NCBI RefSeq assembly: GCF_014653695.1
Contig: NZ_BNAR01000012.1
Span: 186,001-250,000 of the forward strand
DNA length: 64,000 nucleotides
Source: Lentzea cavernae
GTDB taxonomy: Bacteria > Actinomycetota > Actinomycetes > Mycobacteriales > Pseudonocardiaceae
Direction: 5' to 3'
The position numbers and the translations under genes are program-made. The notes below the pieces were generated by a model, which was given only the letters and a program-made list of their open reading frames with translations, did not search any database and was not told the origin of the DNA. Below, one piece after another: positions 26,108-34,615 of the stretch (positions are counted from its first letter, which is position 1; every line of letters starts with the position of its first letter).

Positions 26108-26785
26108 TTATTTGACGGCGACGAGCGACTTGAACAGTTCCCGATAGCGGTGGAGAGCCAGTCGCAGGTCCTCGGTCTGTGGATCACTGTTTCCCTCGAG
26201 CTGCTTGGTGAGGGAACGGTGCCGGGTCGTGAGCTCCTCCAGCGCGCGCGTCACGAGCCCGTCCGCCTTGCGGACGGCCGCCTTCGGGTCGTCGACGAAC
26301 TCGTACTGCACCGCCTGCCACTCGTCCTCGAGCTTGCCGACCTGCCGCGAGTCCGCGTGCTGCGGCTCGGCGTGGCGCTGGTCGGAACGGTGCTCGCCGC
26401 GCTCGTGGTCAGAACGCTGCTGCTCGGTGCGCTGCTGCTCGGTGCGCTGGTGTTCACCGCGCTGCTGTTCGGTGCGCTGGGCCTCGGTGCGCGAAGCCTC
26501 AGTCGCCTGGACGTCAGCGCGCTGAGCATCAGCCCGCTGCCCGTCAGCTCGCTGGGCCTCGGTCCGCTGCGCCTCCACACGCTGCGCTTCGCTCCTCTGG
26601 CCGTCAGTCCTCTGGCCGTCGATCCGCTGCGCGTCGGCGCGCTGCGGCTGCTGCGGCGTGCGCTCCGTCTGCGCGCGCTCGGTCTGCTGCGGCTGCTGCG
26701 GCGTGCGCTCCGTCTGCGCGCGCTCGGTCTGCTGCGGCCGAGCCGGAGTCGGAACGCCGGCGGCGTGGGTGGGGGCCTCAGACAT
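26108..26785 (-). CDS. RTEAQ-repeat protein with a C-terminal helical module
   Basis: A 225-residue protein in two parts. Residues about 15-150 are a low-complexity Q/R/T/E/A-rich tract of five- to seven-residue units (QRTEAQR, QRADAQR, QRTEQQR), highly charged and probably a long helix or disordered spacer. Its first section includes a 15-residue unit duplicated perfectly at DNA level (45-bp period, about 26648-26737). The C-terminal 75 residues (WQAVQYEFVDDPKAAVRKADGLVT ... TEDLRLALHRYRELFKSL) match the C-terminal module of the upstream gene. ATG 26785 overlaps that gene's stop by 8 bp, so both are co-translated. Function unknown. Confidence 0.75.
   Translation of the reverse strand: MSEAPTHAAGVPTPARPQQTERAQTERTPQQPQQTERAQTERTPQQPQRADAQRIDGQRTDGQRSEAQRVEAQRTEAQRADGQRADAQRADVQATEASRTEAQRTEQQRGEHQRTEQQRTEQQRSDHERGEHRSDQRHAEPQHADSRQVGKLEDEWQAVQYEFVDDPKAAVRKADGLVTRALEELTTRHRSLTKQLEGNSDPQTEDLRLALHRYRELFKSLVAVK
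26648..26737 (-). repeat. 45-bp tandem duplication inside the repeat protein
   Basis: Two adjacent copies of a 45-bp unit encode the same 15 residues (TERAQTERTPQQPQ plus one). The surrounding 300 bp is also built from shorter, diverged units of CAGCGCACC type on the coding strand. This is a coding repeat, not a CRISPR array. Confidence 0.75.
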
Positions 26786-27362
26786 CGGTCTTCTCCTTCC
26801 GCACGGTTTCCCGGTCCTTGCGCGGCTCTGCGCCGTGTTCGAGCAGATCGGTGAACAGCTCGCGGTAGTGCACCATCGCGGTGCGCAGGTCCTCGGTGCT
26901 CGCCTCGCCGATCTCCTGGCGCTCCGAGATGTCATGCGCCTTGCGGTAGTGCTCCAGGGTCCGTGCGTGCTCGACGGACAGGACGCTCAGCTGCGCCTCG
27001 TACCCCTCGGTGGGGTACCCGCGCTCGGCCATCAGATCGGTCACGAGGCGGTCGGCGTCGGCGATGGCGCTCTCCGGCGAGTCGACGAACTTCGCCTGCA
27101 CGGTCGCCCAGTGCCGGCGGTAACTGTCCTGCGCCGTCGGGGAAAGCGGCTTCAGGTCGAACTCGCTGTGGCGGTGCTCCCGCTCGGCGAGCTCCTTCTC
27201 CGCGGCCGTTCTGTTGTCGCTGTGTTCGACCACGCGGTCGTATTCAGGGCCGAAGCGGTCACGGAGCTTCTTGCGCTGCATGGCGGGCCTCAGCACGAAC
27301 GCGAGGACCACCAGCACCACTAGAACCGCGACCACCACGCCGATGATGGCGCCCGTTGACAT
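26778..27362 (-). CDS. Membrane-anchored protein with the same C-terminal module
   Basis: A 194-residue protein with one N-terminal membrane helix (IIGVVVAVLVVLVVLAFVL) and a cytoplasmic or exposed body. RKKLRDRFGPEYDRVVEHS and AAEKELAEREHRHSEFDLKPL are typical of a conserved actinobacterial hypothetical family. The C-terminal 100 residues (WATVQAKFVDSPESAIADADRLVT ... TEDLRTAMVHYRELFTDLL) are paralogous to the next gene's C-terminus. ATG 27362 is supported by GGAGG just upstream. The pair probably act together, perhaps as envelope stress or scaffold components, but this is only inference. Confidence 0.75.
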   Translation of the reverse strand: MSTGAIIGVVVAVLVVLVVLAFVLRPAMQRKKLRDRFGPEYDRVVEHSDNRTAAEKELAEREHRHSEFDLKPLSPTAQDSYRRHWATVQAKFVDSPESAIADADRLVTDLMAERGYPTEGYEAQLSVLSVEHARTLEHYRKAHDISERQEIGEASTEDLRTAMVHYRELFTDLLEHGAEPRKDRETVRKEKTDV

Positions 27363-27432
27363 GGAAAAACCTCCAAGACAGGCAAACTCTCTGGCTGTCC
27401 GGAGGCTTTCCCGTTCACTCACAAGGGAAACA

Positions 27433-28611
27433 TCAACCCTTGATACAAACCACCTGCTTGAGCTTGGCGACCACCTCGACCAGGTCGGACTGGTTCGCCA
27501 TCACGGTGTCGATGTCCTTGTAGGCGCCCGGAATCTCGTCCACGACGCCGGAGTCCTTGCGGCACTCGACACCACTTGTCTGGTCGGCGAGATCCTTCGT
27601 CGTGAACGTCTTGCGGGCCTTGTTGCGCGACATCCTCCGGCCGGCGCCGTGCGACGCCGACTCGAACGAGTCGGGGTTCCCGAGCCCGCGCACGATGTAC
27701 GAACCGGTGCCCATGGAACCCGGGATGATGCCCAGCTCACCACGGCCGGCGCGGATCGCGCCCTTGCGCGTCACCAGGACGTCCTCGCCGAAGTGGTTCT
27801 CCTCGGAGACGTAGTTGTGGTGCGCCGAGATCGGCTCCTCGAACACGATCTGCGGGAACTCGGCGCGCAGCACGTCGCAGACCAGGCGCAGCATGACCGC
27901 GCGGTTGCGTCGCGCGTAGTCCTGAGCCCAGTACAGGTCGTGACGGTACGCCGCCATCTCGGACGTGCCCGAGAGGAACACGGCGAGGTCCGGGTCCGGC
28001 AGCTCGGCGTTGTGCGCGAGCGTGCGCGCCACCGCGATGTGGTGCTGCGCCAGCTCGTTGCCGATGCCACGCGACCCGGAGTGCAGCATGACCCACACCC
28101 GCTGGTCGCCGTCCAGGCAGACCTCCAGGAAGTGGTTGCCGCCCCCGAGCGTGCCCATCTGGTGCATCGCCTTGTCGGCACGCGCCTTCACGACGGGCGT
28201 GAGGTCGTCGAACTTCCTCCAGAACGTGCCCCAGTCGGACGCGTCCCTCTCGGTGAACGCCGTCGCCCTGTGCTGGCCGAAACCGACGGGGACCACGGCC
28301 TCCATGCGGGACCGCAGGCCACGCAGCGTCTCCGGCAGGTCGCTCGCCGTGAGCGAGGTGCGCACGGCGGTCATGCCGCAGCCGATGTCCACGCCGACGG
28401 CCGCGGGGGAGACGGCGTCGCGCAACGCGATCACCGAACCCACCGTGGCGCCCTTGCCGTAGTGCACGTCCGGCATGACCGCGATGTGCTTGAACGCCCA
28501 CGGCAGCGAAGAGATGTTCTGCAACTGCCGCATGGCGAACTCCTCGACCTCGTCCGGTCGAGTCCACATTCGGATGTCCACGTTCTGGCCGCGGACCACA
28601 GTTGCTGCCAT
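27433..28611 (-). CDS. rtcB: RtcB RNA-splicing ligase
   Basis: A 392-residue GTP/Mn-dependent RNA ligase that joins 2',3'-cyclic-phosphate and 5'-OH ends during tRNA or RNA repair. Family motifs are all present: MPDVHYGKGATVG, GVDIGCGM (metal Asp and Cys), HQMGTLGGGNHFLE, HSGSRGIGN, SAHHNYV, and the guanylated histidine in ASHGAGR near residue 330, with the C-terminal VVCIKG end. ATG 28611 lies 7 nt after TAACCT, indicating a leaderless message. No rtcA or RtcR-type regulator is adjacent. Confidence 0.93.
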   Translation of the reverse strand: MAATVVRGQNVDIRMWTRPDEVEEFAMRQLQNISSLPWAFKHIAVMPDVHYGKGATVGSVIALRDAVSPAAVGVDIGCGMTAVRTSLTASDLPETLRGLRSRMEAVVPVGFGQHRATAFTERDASDWGTFWRKFDDLTPVVKARADKAMHQMGTLGGGNHFLEVCLDGDQRVWVMLHSGSRGIGNELAQHHIAVARTLAHNAELPDPDLAVFLSGTSEMAAYRHDLYWAQDYARRNRAVMLRLVCDVLRAEFPQIVFEEPISAHHNYVSEENHFGEDVLVTRKGAIRAGRGELGIIPGSMGTGSYIVRGLGNPDSFESASHGAGRRMSRNKARKTFTTKDLADQTSGVECRKDSGVVDEIPGAYKDIDTVMANQSDLVEVVAKLKQVVCIKG

Positions 28612-28618
28612 GCTCACG

Positions 28619-28648
28619 AGGTTAGGCGGCGATCGCAGTGCTCCACAA
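28619..28648 (-). promoter_or_regulatory. Leaderless promoter of rtcB
   Basis: Reverse strand: TTGTGG, 18-bp spacer, TAACCT, then 7 nt to ATG 28611. Both boxes fit a housekeeping-sigma promoter. Confidence 0.5.
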
Positions 28649-28665
28649 AGGAGTTTATCGGGGGT

Positions 28666-29307
28666 TTATTGCGCGCCAACGAACTCCCACGTCCCCTTGC
28701 GCACCTTCGCCTTGCGCGCGTCGCCACCGATGGTGGTGATGAACGCGCGCACGGTCGGCAGGTCGTCGACGCCCGCGAGGAGAATCGCCTTGCCCTGCAA
28801 CGTGACGCTACCGCCGCCGAGCTTCTCGCGCGCGACGGCGTCGTCGAGCAGGCCCTGCCGGACCTGGGCCGCGGTGACGCCGTCGACCTCGACCTGCACG
28901 GCGTCGACCGCAGGCGAGTTCGCGGGCAGGAAGCGGAACGTGAGCACCGCCTCCTGCCGGAACTGCTTGGCGATCGTGGAAGCGGTGTGGCGCAGGCTTT
29001 CGGCGTTCAGGGTGACGTCGAACTTGCGGGAGCGTTCGAACGTCGTCTGCTGCAGGTCGCTCGAGTAGAAGACACCGTCGAGCAACGTCGACCGGGTGGT
29101 GTGGCCGCCGTTCGCCCGCACGATCCCGCGGACCTCGCGGTCGAACCTCACCAGTCTGTCCTGGAGGCGCGGGTCGGCGGGATCGGTGATGATCGCGGTG
29201 TTGTTCGTCGCGAAGATCTCCGGGGACGGCAGCGGCGCGCCCGCCGCCGTGCCGGTGGAGACCGCGAACGCCAGTACGGACGTGACTGCCACGAGAAGAT
29301 TTCGCAT
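28666..29307 (-). CDS. Exported hypothetical protein
   Basis: A 213-residue secreted protein that I do not recognise. ATG 29307 opens a signal peptide (RN, then LLVAVTSVLAFAVSTGTAAG, cleavage near GAPLP). The mature part has two possible alpha/beta modules: FATNNTAIITDPADPRLQDRL at the front and LLAGVDDLPTVRAFITTIGGDARKA at the end, with AVQVEVDGVTAAQVRQGLL between. No cysteines and no obvious catalytic motif. Divergent from the flavin monooxygenase, 110 bp apart; the intergenic region carries that gene's strong promoter. Confidence 0.6.
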   Translation of the reverse strand: MRNLLVAVTSVLAFAVSTGTAAGAPLPSPEIFATNNTAIITDPADPRLQDRLVRFDREVRGIVRANGGHTTRSTLLDGVFYSSDLQQTTFERSRKFDVTLNAESLRHTASTIAKQFRQEAVLTFRFLPANSPAVDAVQVEVDGVTAAQVRQGLLDDAVAREKLGGGSVTLQGKAILLAGVDDLPTVRAFITTIGGDARKAKVRKGTWEFVGAQ

Positions 29308-29381
29308 GGCGCACAACGTATGGGGCCCGGCCGGTCGGCCGCACCCCGTTCCACCCAGCGGGCGCCCCGGGACGAAGCCGA

Positions 29382-29410
29382 TTGACAGCCGCCCTTAACG
29401 TGAAAATACT
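29382..29410 (+). promoter_or_regulatory. Strong promoter of a leaderless monooxygenase transcript
   Basis: TTGACA (29382-29387), 17-bp spacer, AATACT (29405-29410), then 7 nt to ATG 29418. It is one of the best housekeeping promoters in the window and fixes the start codon. Confidence 0.65.
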
Positions 29411-29417
29411 TCAGCGC

Positions 29418-30746
29418 ATGGAGCGCGTGTGCGTCATCGGGGCGGGGTCGTCCGGCATCGCCGCATGTCAGGTGCTCGGCGCCCGCGGCATCGAGTTCGA
29501 CTGCTTCGAGACCGGGTCGGAGATCGGCGGCAACTGGCGCTATCTCAACGACAACGGGATGTCCTCGGCCTACCGGTCGCTGCACATCAACACCTCGCGG
29601 CAGATGATGGAGTTCAAGTCCTTCCCGATGCCGTCCCACCTGCCCGCGTACCCGTCGCACTTCCAGATCGCCGAGTACTTCGACGACTTCGTGAAGCACC
29701 ACGGGTTCCGCGACCGCATCCGGTTCCGGACCGAGGTCACCTCCGTGTCCGTCGCGCCGGGCGGCTACTCCGTGACGACGCGCGATCGCGACACGGGCGA
29801 GGAGACGTCGGGCGTCTACCGGTCGGTGATCGTCGCGAACGGGCACCACTGGTCGCCGCGGCTGCCCGAGCCCGCGTTCCCCGGCTCGTTCGACGGCGAG
29901 CAGACGCACGTGCACTTCTACAAGACGCCTGAGCGGTTCGCCGACAAGAAGGTGCTGGTCCTCGGCATCGGCAACTCCGCCTGCGACATCGCCGTCGAGT
30001 CGTCCCGCGTCTCGGCGCGGACGTTCCTCGCGATGCGCCGAGGCGCGCACATCATGCCCAAGTACCTCTTCGGCATGCCGACGGACCACCTGACGACCTC
30101 GCCGCTCGCCCGCTTCGCGCCCGCGTGGCTGCAGGCGTTGTCGCTGCGGGTGATGCTGCGGCTGGCCCGCGGCAAGCTCACCGACTACGGCCTGCCCGAG
30201 CCCGGGCACGCCATCCTCGCCGCGCACCCGACGGTGTCCGACGACCTGCTGACGCGGCTCGGGCACGGCGACATCACCGTGAAACCGAACGTCGAACGGC
30301 TCGACGGGTCCGGCGTCGTGTTCGCGGACGGGTCCCGCGAGGACGTGGACGTGATCGTCTATTGCACCGGTTACAAGGTGGAATTCCCGTTTCTGGATGT
30401 AACGGAGTTCCCGGCGGTGTCGTCCGCGGACAACGAGGTGTCGCTGTACCGGCGGGTCGCGGACCCGGCGCATCCCGGGTTGTACTTCCTCGGCCTGATC
30501 CAGCCCCTCGGGGCGATCATGCCGCTCGCCGAGGCCCAGGCCGAGTGGGTCGCGGACCTGATCTCCGGTCGCGGCGCGCTGCCCCCGGTCCCGGAGATGA
30601 AGGCTGAGATCACCTCGTACCGGGAGAAGCTGCGGCGCAAGTACGTGAGGTCGAAGCGGCACACGCTCGAGGTCGACTTCCTCGGCTACCAGCGCGAGTT
30701 GCTTCAGGAACGGCGCGCGTGGGTACGGTCGGAGCGTGTCGTCTAG
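29418..30746 (+). CDS. Flavin-containing monooxygenase
   Basis: A 442-residue FAD/NADPH monooxygenase of the FMO/Baeyer-Villiger superfamily. The FAD Rossmann motif GAGSSG is at residues 8-13; EIGGNWRY, the FKSFPMP and [11 protein letters not shown] segments and [14 protein letters not shown] follow; the NADPH Rossmann [14 protein letters not shown] is near residue 170; [13 protein letters not shown] closes the fold. The FMO fingerprint region reads [19 protein letters not shown]. The substrate (a soft nucleophile N/S compound or a ketone) cannot be told. The start is fixed by the leaderless promoter. It overlaps the kinase gene by 11 bp. Confidence 0.85.
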   Translation: MERVCVIGAGSSGIAACQVLGARGIEFDCFETGSEIGGNWRYLNDNGMSSAYRSLHINTSRQMMEFKSFPMPSHLPAYPSHFQIAEYFDDFVKHHGFRDRIRFRTEVTSVSVAPGGYSVTTRDRDTGEETSGVYRSVIVANGHHWSPRLPEPAFPGSFDGEQTHVHFYKTPERFADKKVLVLGIGNSACDIAVESSRVSARTFLAMRRGAHIMPKYLFGMPTDHLTTSPLARFAPAWLQALSLRVMLRLARGKLTDYGLPEPGHAILAAHPTVSDDLLTRLGHGDITVKPNVERLDGSGVVFADGSREDVDVIVYCTGYKVEFPFLDVTEFPAVSSADNEVSLYRRVADPAHPGLYFLGLIQPLGAIMPLAEAQAEWVADLISGRGALPPVPEMKAEITSYREKLRRKYVRSKRHTLEVDFLGYQRELLQERRAWVRSERVV

Positions 30747-31284
30747 CGCTCAGGTGATCGTCCTCAACGGCGGGTCCAGCTCCGGCAAGTCCGGCATCGC
30801 CCGGTGCCTGCAGGCGGTGCTGCCGCAGGCGTGGCTGGCGATCGGCGTCGACACGCTGATCGACGTGGTGCCCGCGCGGTTGCGGCTCGGGTCGGAGGGG
30901 ATCGGGTTCCCAGAAGAAGACCTCGGCGGCGACGTCAGCGTCGGGGCCGAGTTCCGGCTGCTAGAGGACGCGTGGATGGCCGGCGTCGCCGCGATGGTGC
31001 GCGCCGGGGCACGGGTGATCGTGGACGACGTGTTCCTCGGCGGGGCCGAGTCGCGGCAGCGGTGGGAGAAGGCGCTGGACGGGCTCGCCGTGCTGTGGGT
31101 GGGGGTGCGGTGCGACGCCGGAGTAGCTGCCGGCCGGGAGCTCGCCCGTGGTGACCGGGTCTCCGGGATGGCCGAGGCACAGGCCGACCTCGTGCACCGC
31201 GGGATGAGCTACGACGTCGAGGTCGACACCGCGAAGGCCGAGTCGGTCGAGTGCGCGAAAGTCATCGCCGCCCGAGTCGTCTGA
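30736..31284 (+). CDS. Chloramphenicol 3-O-phosphotransferase-like kinase
   Basis: A 182-residue P-loop kinase of the CPT family. Walker A GGSSSGKS is at residues 12-19, the catalytic-Asp region reads AIGVDTLID (about 35-43), [10 protein letters not shown] is the second acidic strand and [20 protein letters not shown] the arginine-rich lid. In S. venezuelae the prototype inactivates the producer's own chloramphenicol; many homologs have unknown substrates. GTG 30736 overlaps the monooxygenase gene by 11 bp, suggesting a two-gene operon. Confidence 0.8.
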   Translation: MSSSAQVIVLNGGSSSGKSGIARCLQAVLPQAWLAIGVDTLIDVVPARLRLGSEGIGFPEEDLGGDVSVGAEFRLLEDAWMAGVAAMVRAGARVIVDDVFLGGAESRQRWEKALDGLAVLWVGVRCDAGVAAGRELARGDRVSGMAEAQADLVHRGMSYDVEVDTAKAESVECAKVIAARVV

Positions 31285-31291
31285 CGAAGAA

Positions 31292-31322
31292 CGGGGCCGC
31301 CGACATCACGTCGGCGGCCCCG
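31292..31322. terminator. Bidirectional hairpin terminator
   Basis: CGGGGCCGCCGAC (31292-31304) pairs perfectly with GTCGGCGGCCCCG (31310-31322) across a 5-nt loop, between the convergent kinase gene and aldehyde dehydrogenase gene. Confidence 0.8.
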
Positions 31323-31335
31323 CTCGTTCACAAGA

Positions 31336-32838
31336 TCAGTGCACGCCCAGCACTCCGTCGATCCGGCGCGGGATGCCGAGCGGGTTCGCGTCCTGCAGCT
31401 CCGCCGGCAGCAACGCGTCCGGCCACGACTGGTACGTCACCGGCGCGATCCAGCGGCGGATCGACGTGGCGCCCACCGACGTGTGCAGCGGGTTCGTCGT
31501 CGACGGCCACGGGCCACCGTGGTGCTGGCCCCACGCCACCGCGACACCGGTCGGCCACGCGTTGAAGATGATCCGGCCCGCCACGCGCCGCAGGACCTCG
31601 GCGACCTCACCGGCCTGGGCGTGGTCCGACTCGGCCGCGTGCACCGTGCCGGTCAGCGTGCCCGGCAGCTTCGCCAGCACCGAGTGCAGCTCGTCCGGCG
31701 AGGAGTACGTCACGACCAGCGCGGCCGGGCCGAAGTGCTCCTCGGTCAGCTTCTCGAGGTTCTCCTCGAACACCTTCACCGACGTGCTGAACAGCAGCGG
31801 CGCCACGGCCCACGCCTCGTCCGGGCGGGTGCCGGTCGACACCACGGAGACGAGGTCCGACGCGGCCAGCGCGTCCGTGCCCGACTTGTAGGAGTCGCAC
31901 ATCCGCTCGTTCAGCATCGCGCCGCCGGACGTCGCGGCGACCGCCTCGCCCAGCGCGGGCACGATCGACTCGGGCACGAACACCAGACCGGGGTTCGTGC
32001 AGAACTGCCCGACCCCCATCACCAGCGACTGCGCGAACCCGGCCGCGATGTCCGGCGTCGCCGCGCCGGGCAGGATCACCGTCGGGTTGACGCTGCCGAG
32101 CTCGCCGTAGAACGGGATCGGGTCCGGCCTGCCCTGCGCCAGGTCGAACAACGCCCGGCCGCCGCCGGTCGAGCCGGTGAAGCCGACCGCGCGCACCGCC
32201 GGGTGCTTCACCAGCGCGACACCGGACTCGGTGCCGTACACGATCCCGAACACGCCCTCGGGCGCACCGGCCTCGCGCAGCGCGTCGATCACCACTCGCG
32301 CGGTCTCGCGCGACGTCGACGGGTGGGCCGAATGCGCCTTCACCACAACGGAACAGCCGGACGCCAGCGCGGACGCCGTGTCGCCACCGGCCACCGAGAA
32401 CGCGAACGGGAAGTTCGACGCGGAGAACACCGCGACCGTCCCCAGAGGACGGAGAACGCGGCGCAGCACCGGCCGCGGCGGGATGATGTCCGGGTTCGCC
32501 GTGTCCAAAGTGGCCTCGACGTAACTGCCCTCGCGCAGCACCTCGCCGAACAGCCGCAGCTGGTTCGTCGTGCGCTTGAGCTCGGTCGTCAGCCGCGGCA
32601 CGCCCAAAGCGGTCTCGCTGTCCGCGGTCTCCACGAGCAACGCCGACTCGGCGTCGAGCGCGTCCGCGACCTTCTCCAGCACCACGGCACGATCCGCCGC
32701 CGGAACGACCGACCACGCCGAGAACGCGGTGGCCGCGGCGCTCGCGATGCGGTCCACCTCGCTGTCGGGGGTCTTCGCGACCGGTTCGCCGTACGGCTCA
32801 CCGGTCCGCGGGTTGTATCCCTGCACGCCGTGGCTCAA
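31336..32838 (-). CDS. 2-oxoglutarate-semialdehyde (2,5-dioxopentanoate) dehydrogenase
   Basis: A 500-residue aldehyde dehydrogenase, assigned to the class that makes 2-oxoglutarate at the end of oxidative uronate/pentose breakdown. The catalytic cysteine is in VGQFCTNPGL, the general base in FYGELGSVNP, the cofactor loop in GFTGSTGGGRALF; HFGPAALVV and TGTVHAAE are typical of this branch, as is the TSVGATSIRRW ending. The start is TTG 32838, preceded by GGAGG; its TTGA overlaps the udh stop by 4 bp. The assignment rests on context with udh, kdgD and gudD. Confidence 0.85.
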   Translation of the reverse strand: MSHGVQGYNPRTGEPYGEPVAKTPDSEVDRIASAAATAFSAWSVVPAADRAVVLEKVADALDAESALLVETADSETALGVPRLTTELKRTTNQLRLFGEVLREGSYVEATLDTANPDIIPPRPVLRRVLRPLGTVAVFSASNFPFAFSVAGGDTASALASGCSVVVKAHSAHPSTSRETARVVIDALREAGAPEGVFGIVYGTESGVALVKHPAVRAVGFTGSTGGGRALFDLAQGRPDPIPFYGELGSVNPTVILPGAATPDIAAGFAQSLVMGVGQFCTNPGLVFVPESIVPALGEAVAATSGGAMLNERMCDSYKSGTDALAASDLVSVVSTGTRPDEAWAVAPLLFSTSVKVFEENLEKLTEEHFGPAALVVTYSSPDELHSVLAKLPGTLTGTVHAAESDHAQAGEVAEVLRRVAGRIIFNAWPTGVAVAWGQHHGGPWPSTTNPLHTSVGATSIRRWIAPVTYQSWPDALLPAELQDANPLGIPRRIDGVLGVH

Positions 32839-33659
32839 CGCCCTGCCTCCTTGACTGCCGTGTCGAAATCGGGGCCGCACCAGACCCCGCCCACGTACCT
32901 CGCCGCGGGCGACGAGGGGTCGGGCTCGCCGTGCTGCTCCAGCACGGCGGCCGCGTACTCCTCGGAGTCGTCCTGCGGCTCGTAACCGAGCGCGCGGGCC
33001 TCGTCGAGCGAGAACCAGCCGCGCTTGTTGTCCGACACGCCCCACACCACCCGGAAACCCGGTGAGGGAGCGGACAGACACGCCTCGAACAGGCGCGCGC
33101 CGTCGTCCGGCGACATCCACGTCGACAGCATCCGCACGTCCCGCGGCTTCTCGAAGCACGAGCCGATGCGGATCGCGATCACGTCCATGCCGTAGCGGTC
33201 GGCGTACAGCGATCCCAGCGCTTCCAACGCCACCTTGGACACACCGTAGTAAGTATCCGGGCGGGGGAAGGCGTAATCACCGGCCTCGCCGTCCGCGCGT
33301 TCGAGGTAGCCCACGGCGTGGTTCGAGCTGGCCAGGACCACGCGGCGAACGCCGGCGCGCCGGGCGGCCTCCAGCACCGTGTGGGTGCCGTCGATGTTGA
33401 CGCGCAGAATCTTGTCCCACGACTCCTCGAGGCTGTGGCCACCGAGGTGGATCACCGCGTCGACGTCCTTCGACGCGGCTTCCATGGCGGCCATGTCGGT
33501 CACCGACGCCTCGACGAGTTCGACGTTCTCGCCGTCGGCGGCCGCGGGTAGCTCCGCGATGTCCAGCAGCCGCAGGACTCGGCCCTCGGCCGCGAGGCGG
33601 GTGCGCATGAGCGTGCCCACCCCGCCGCCGGCGCCGGTGATCAGGATGCGTGCGGTCAC
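32835..33659 (-). CDS. udh: Uronate dehydrogenase
   Basis: A 274-residue SDR enzyme oxidising D-glucuronate/D-galacturonate to the aldarolactone. The Rossmann motif GAGGGVG is N-terminal, the signature LASSNHAVGY supplies the catalytic Ser and substrate contacts, and YYGVSKVALE the YxxxK pair; IRIGSCFEKPRDVRMLSTW is typical of uronate dehydrogenases. GTG 33659 is the start. It is first in the udh-ALDH operon, with the IclR gene 43 bp upstream in the same direction. Confidence 0.88.
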   Translation of the reverse strand: MTARILITGAGGGVGTLMRTRLAAEGRVLRLLDIAELPAAADGENVELVEASVTDMAAMEAASKDVDAVIHLGGHSLEESWDKILRVNIDGTHTVLEAARRAGVRRVVLASSNHAVGYLERADGEAGDYAFPRPDTYYGVSKVALEALGSLYADRYGMDVIAIRIGSCFEKPRDVRMLSTWMSPDDGARLFEACLSAPSPGFRVVWGVSDNKRGWFSLDEARALGYEPQDDSEEYAAAVLEQHGEPDPSSPAARYVGGVWCGPDFDTAVKEAGR

Positions 33660-33702
33660 GGGTTGGAACCCTCCGTCTTGATCAGGTGTGTCGGCAAGGC
33701 TT

Positions 33703-34491
33703 TCAGCGACCGAACTGGCGGAGGAGCTCGGTGATAGTCCTGGCGGCGTCGAGCAGGGCGGAGACGACCTGACGCTCGTGCTCCGGGGTCAGCCTGCCCA
33801 GGGGGACCGAGCAGCTCATCGCGTCCAGCACGGGGTTGCGGTAGGGCAGCGCCACCGCGAAACAGCCCAGTCCGGGCGTGTTCTCCTCGCGTTCGTGGGC
33901 GTAGCCGACGTTGCGGAACCCGGCCAGCTGCTCGTGCAACGCCGCCCGGTCGACCAGCGTGTTCGGGGTCAGCGGCGCCAGTTCGCCGGGGAGGATCTGG
34001 TCGACCTCGTCCGGCGTGCGCGTCGAGAGCACGGCCTTGCCGAGCGACGTCGAGTGCGCGGGCAGCCGCCGGCCGACGCGTGAGACGACGCGCAGGTGGT
34101 GCTCCGACTCGCGGCTCGCCAGGTAGACGACGTCCGCGCCGTCCAGACGGGCGAGGTGGACGGTCTCGTTGATCTCCTGGCGGACCTGCTCCATCACGCG
34201 GATCGCCGCGCGCACCACCGGGTCGTGGTCCAGATAGGACGTACCGACGAGCAGCGCGCGCACGCCGATTCCGTACGTGCCCCGGTCGGAGTCGACCTCC
34301 ACCCAGCCGCGCGCCACCAGCGTCTGCAACAGCATGTACAGGCTGGACTTGGGATAGCTGAGCTCGCGGTGCAACTCCGTGAGCGTCAGCCTGCGGTCTG
34401 ACGCGGACAGCACCTCGAGCAGCTCCACCGTGCGGTCGGCGGACTTGACCGCGCCCGGACGAGCCGTGCCCTTGTCGATCGGCGACGCCAC
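33703..34491 (-). CDS. IclR-family regulator of the uronate cluster
   Basis: A 262-residue IclR regulator. The N-terminal winged helix (KSADRTVELLEVLSASDRRLTLTELHRELSYPKSSLYMLLQTLV) precedes the GAF-like effector domain (VRQEINETVHLARLDGADVVYLASRES, SLGKAVLSTRTPDEV, GYAHEREENTPGLGCFAVALP). The SYPKSS recognition helix is typical of sugar-acid IclR proteins such as KdgR. It is divergent from the transporter operon, sharing 124 bp that contain a promoter and a palindrome, and co-directional with udh, so it can control both arms. Confidence 0.88.
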   Translation of the reverse strand: MASPIDKGTARPGAVKSADRTVELLEVLSASDRRLTLTELHRELSYPKSSLYMLLQTLVARGWVEVDSDRGTYGIGVRALLVGTSYLDHDPVVRAAIRVMEQVRQEINETVHLARLDGADVVYLASRESEHHLRVVSRVGRRLPAHSTSLGKAVLSTRTPDEVDQILPGELAPLTPNTLVDRAALHEQLAGFRNVGYAHEREENTPGLGCFAVALPYRNPVLDAMSCSVPLGRLTPEHERQVVSALLDAARTITELLRQFGR

Positions 34492-34524
34492 CTGGCCTCC
34501 TCGAAACAGGAAAGCAACTTGCCC

Positions 34525-34554
34525 TTGACACGTTGCTGTGCCGATTCTTACAGT
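34525..34554 (+). promoter_or_regulatory. Promoter of the uronate transporter operon
   Basis: TTGACA (34525-34530), 18-bp spacer, TACAGT (34549-34554). Transcription would begin near 34561, directly in front of the repeat and palindrome below. Confidence 0.6.
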
Positions 34555-34560
34555 CCTGCA

Positions 34561-34599
34561 CCAGGTTCACAAGTACGACCCAGGTTCACATATCTGAAC
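34561..34599. promoter_or_regulatory. Candidate IclR operator
   Basis: The 11-mer CCAGGTTCACA occurs twice (34561-34571 and 34580-34590, 19 bp apart), and the second copy opens the palindrome GTTCA-CATATC-TGAAC (34584-34599). The position overlaps the predicted transcription start, so binding would repress. Confidence 0.5.
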
Positions 34600-34615
34600 G
34601 CGAAGGGCTCCGACG

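Noticed and set aside
26400-26760. Repeat array that could be mistaken for a CRISPR
   Set aside because: Units are 15-45 bp without unique spacers and are in frame with a coding region that repeats RTEAQ-type residues.
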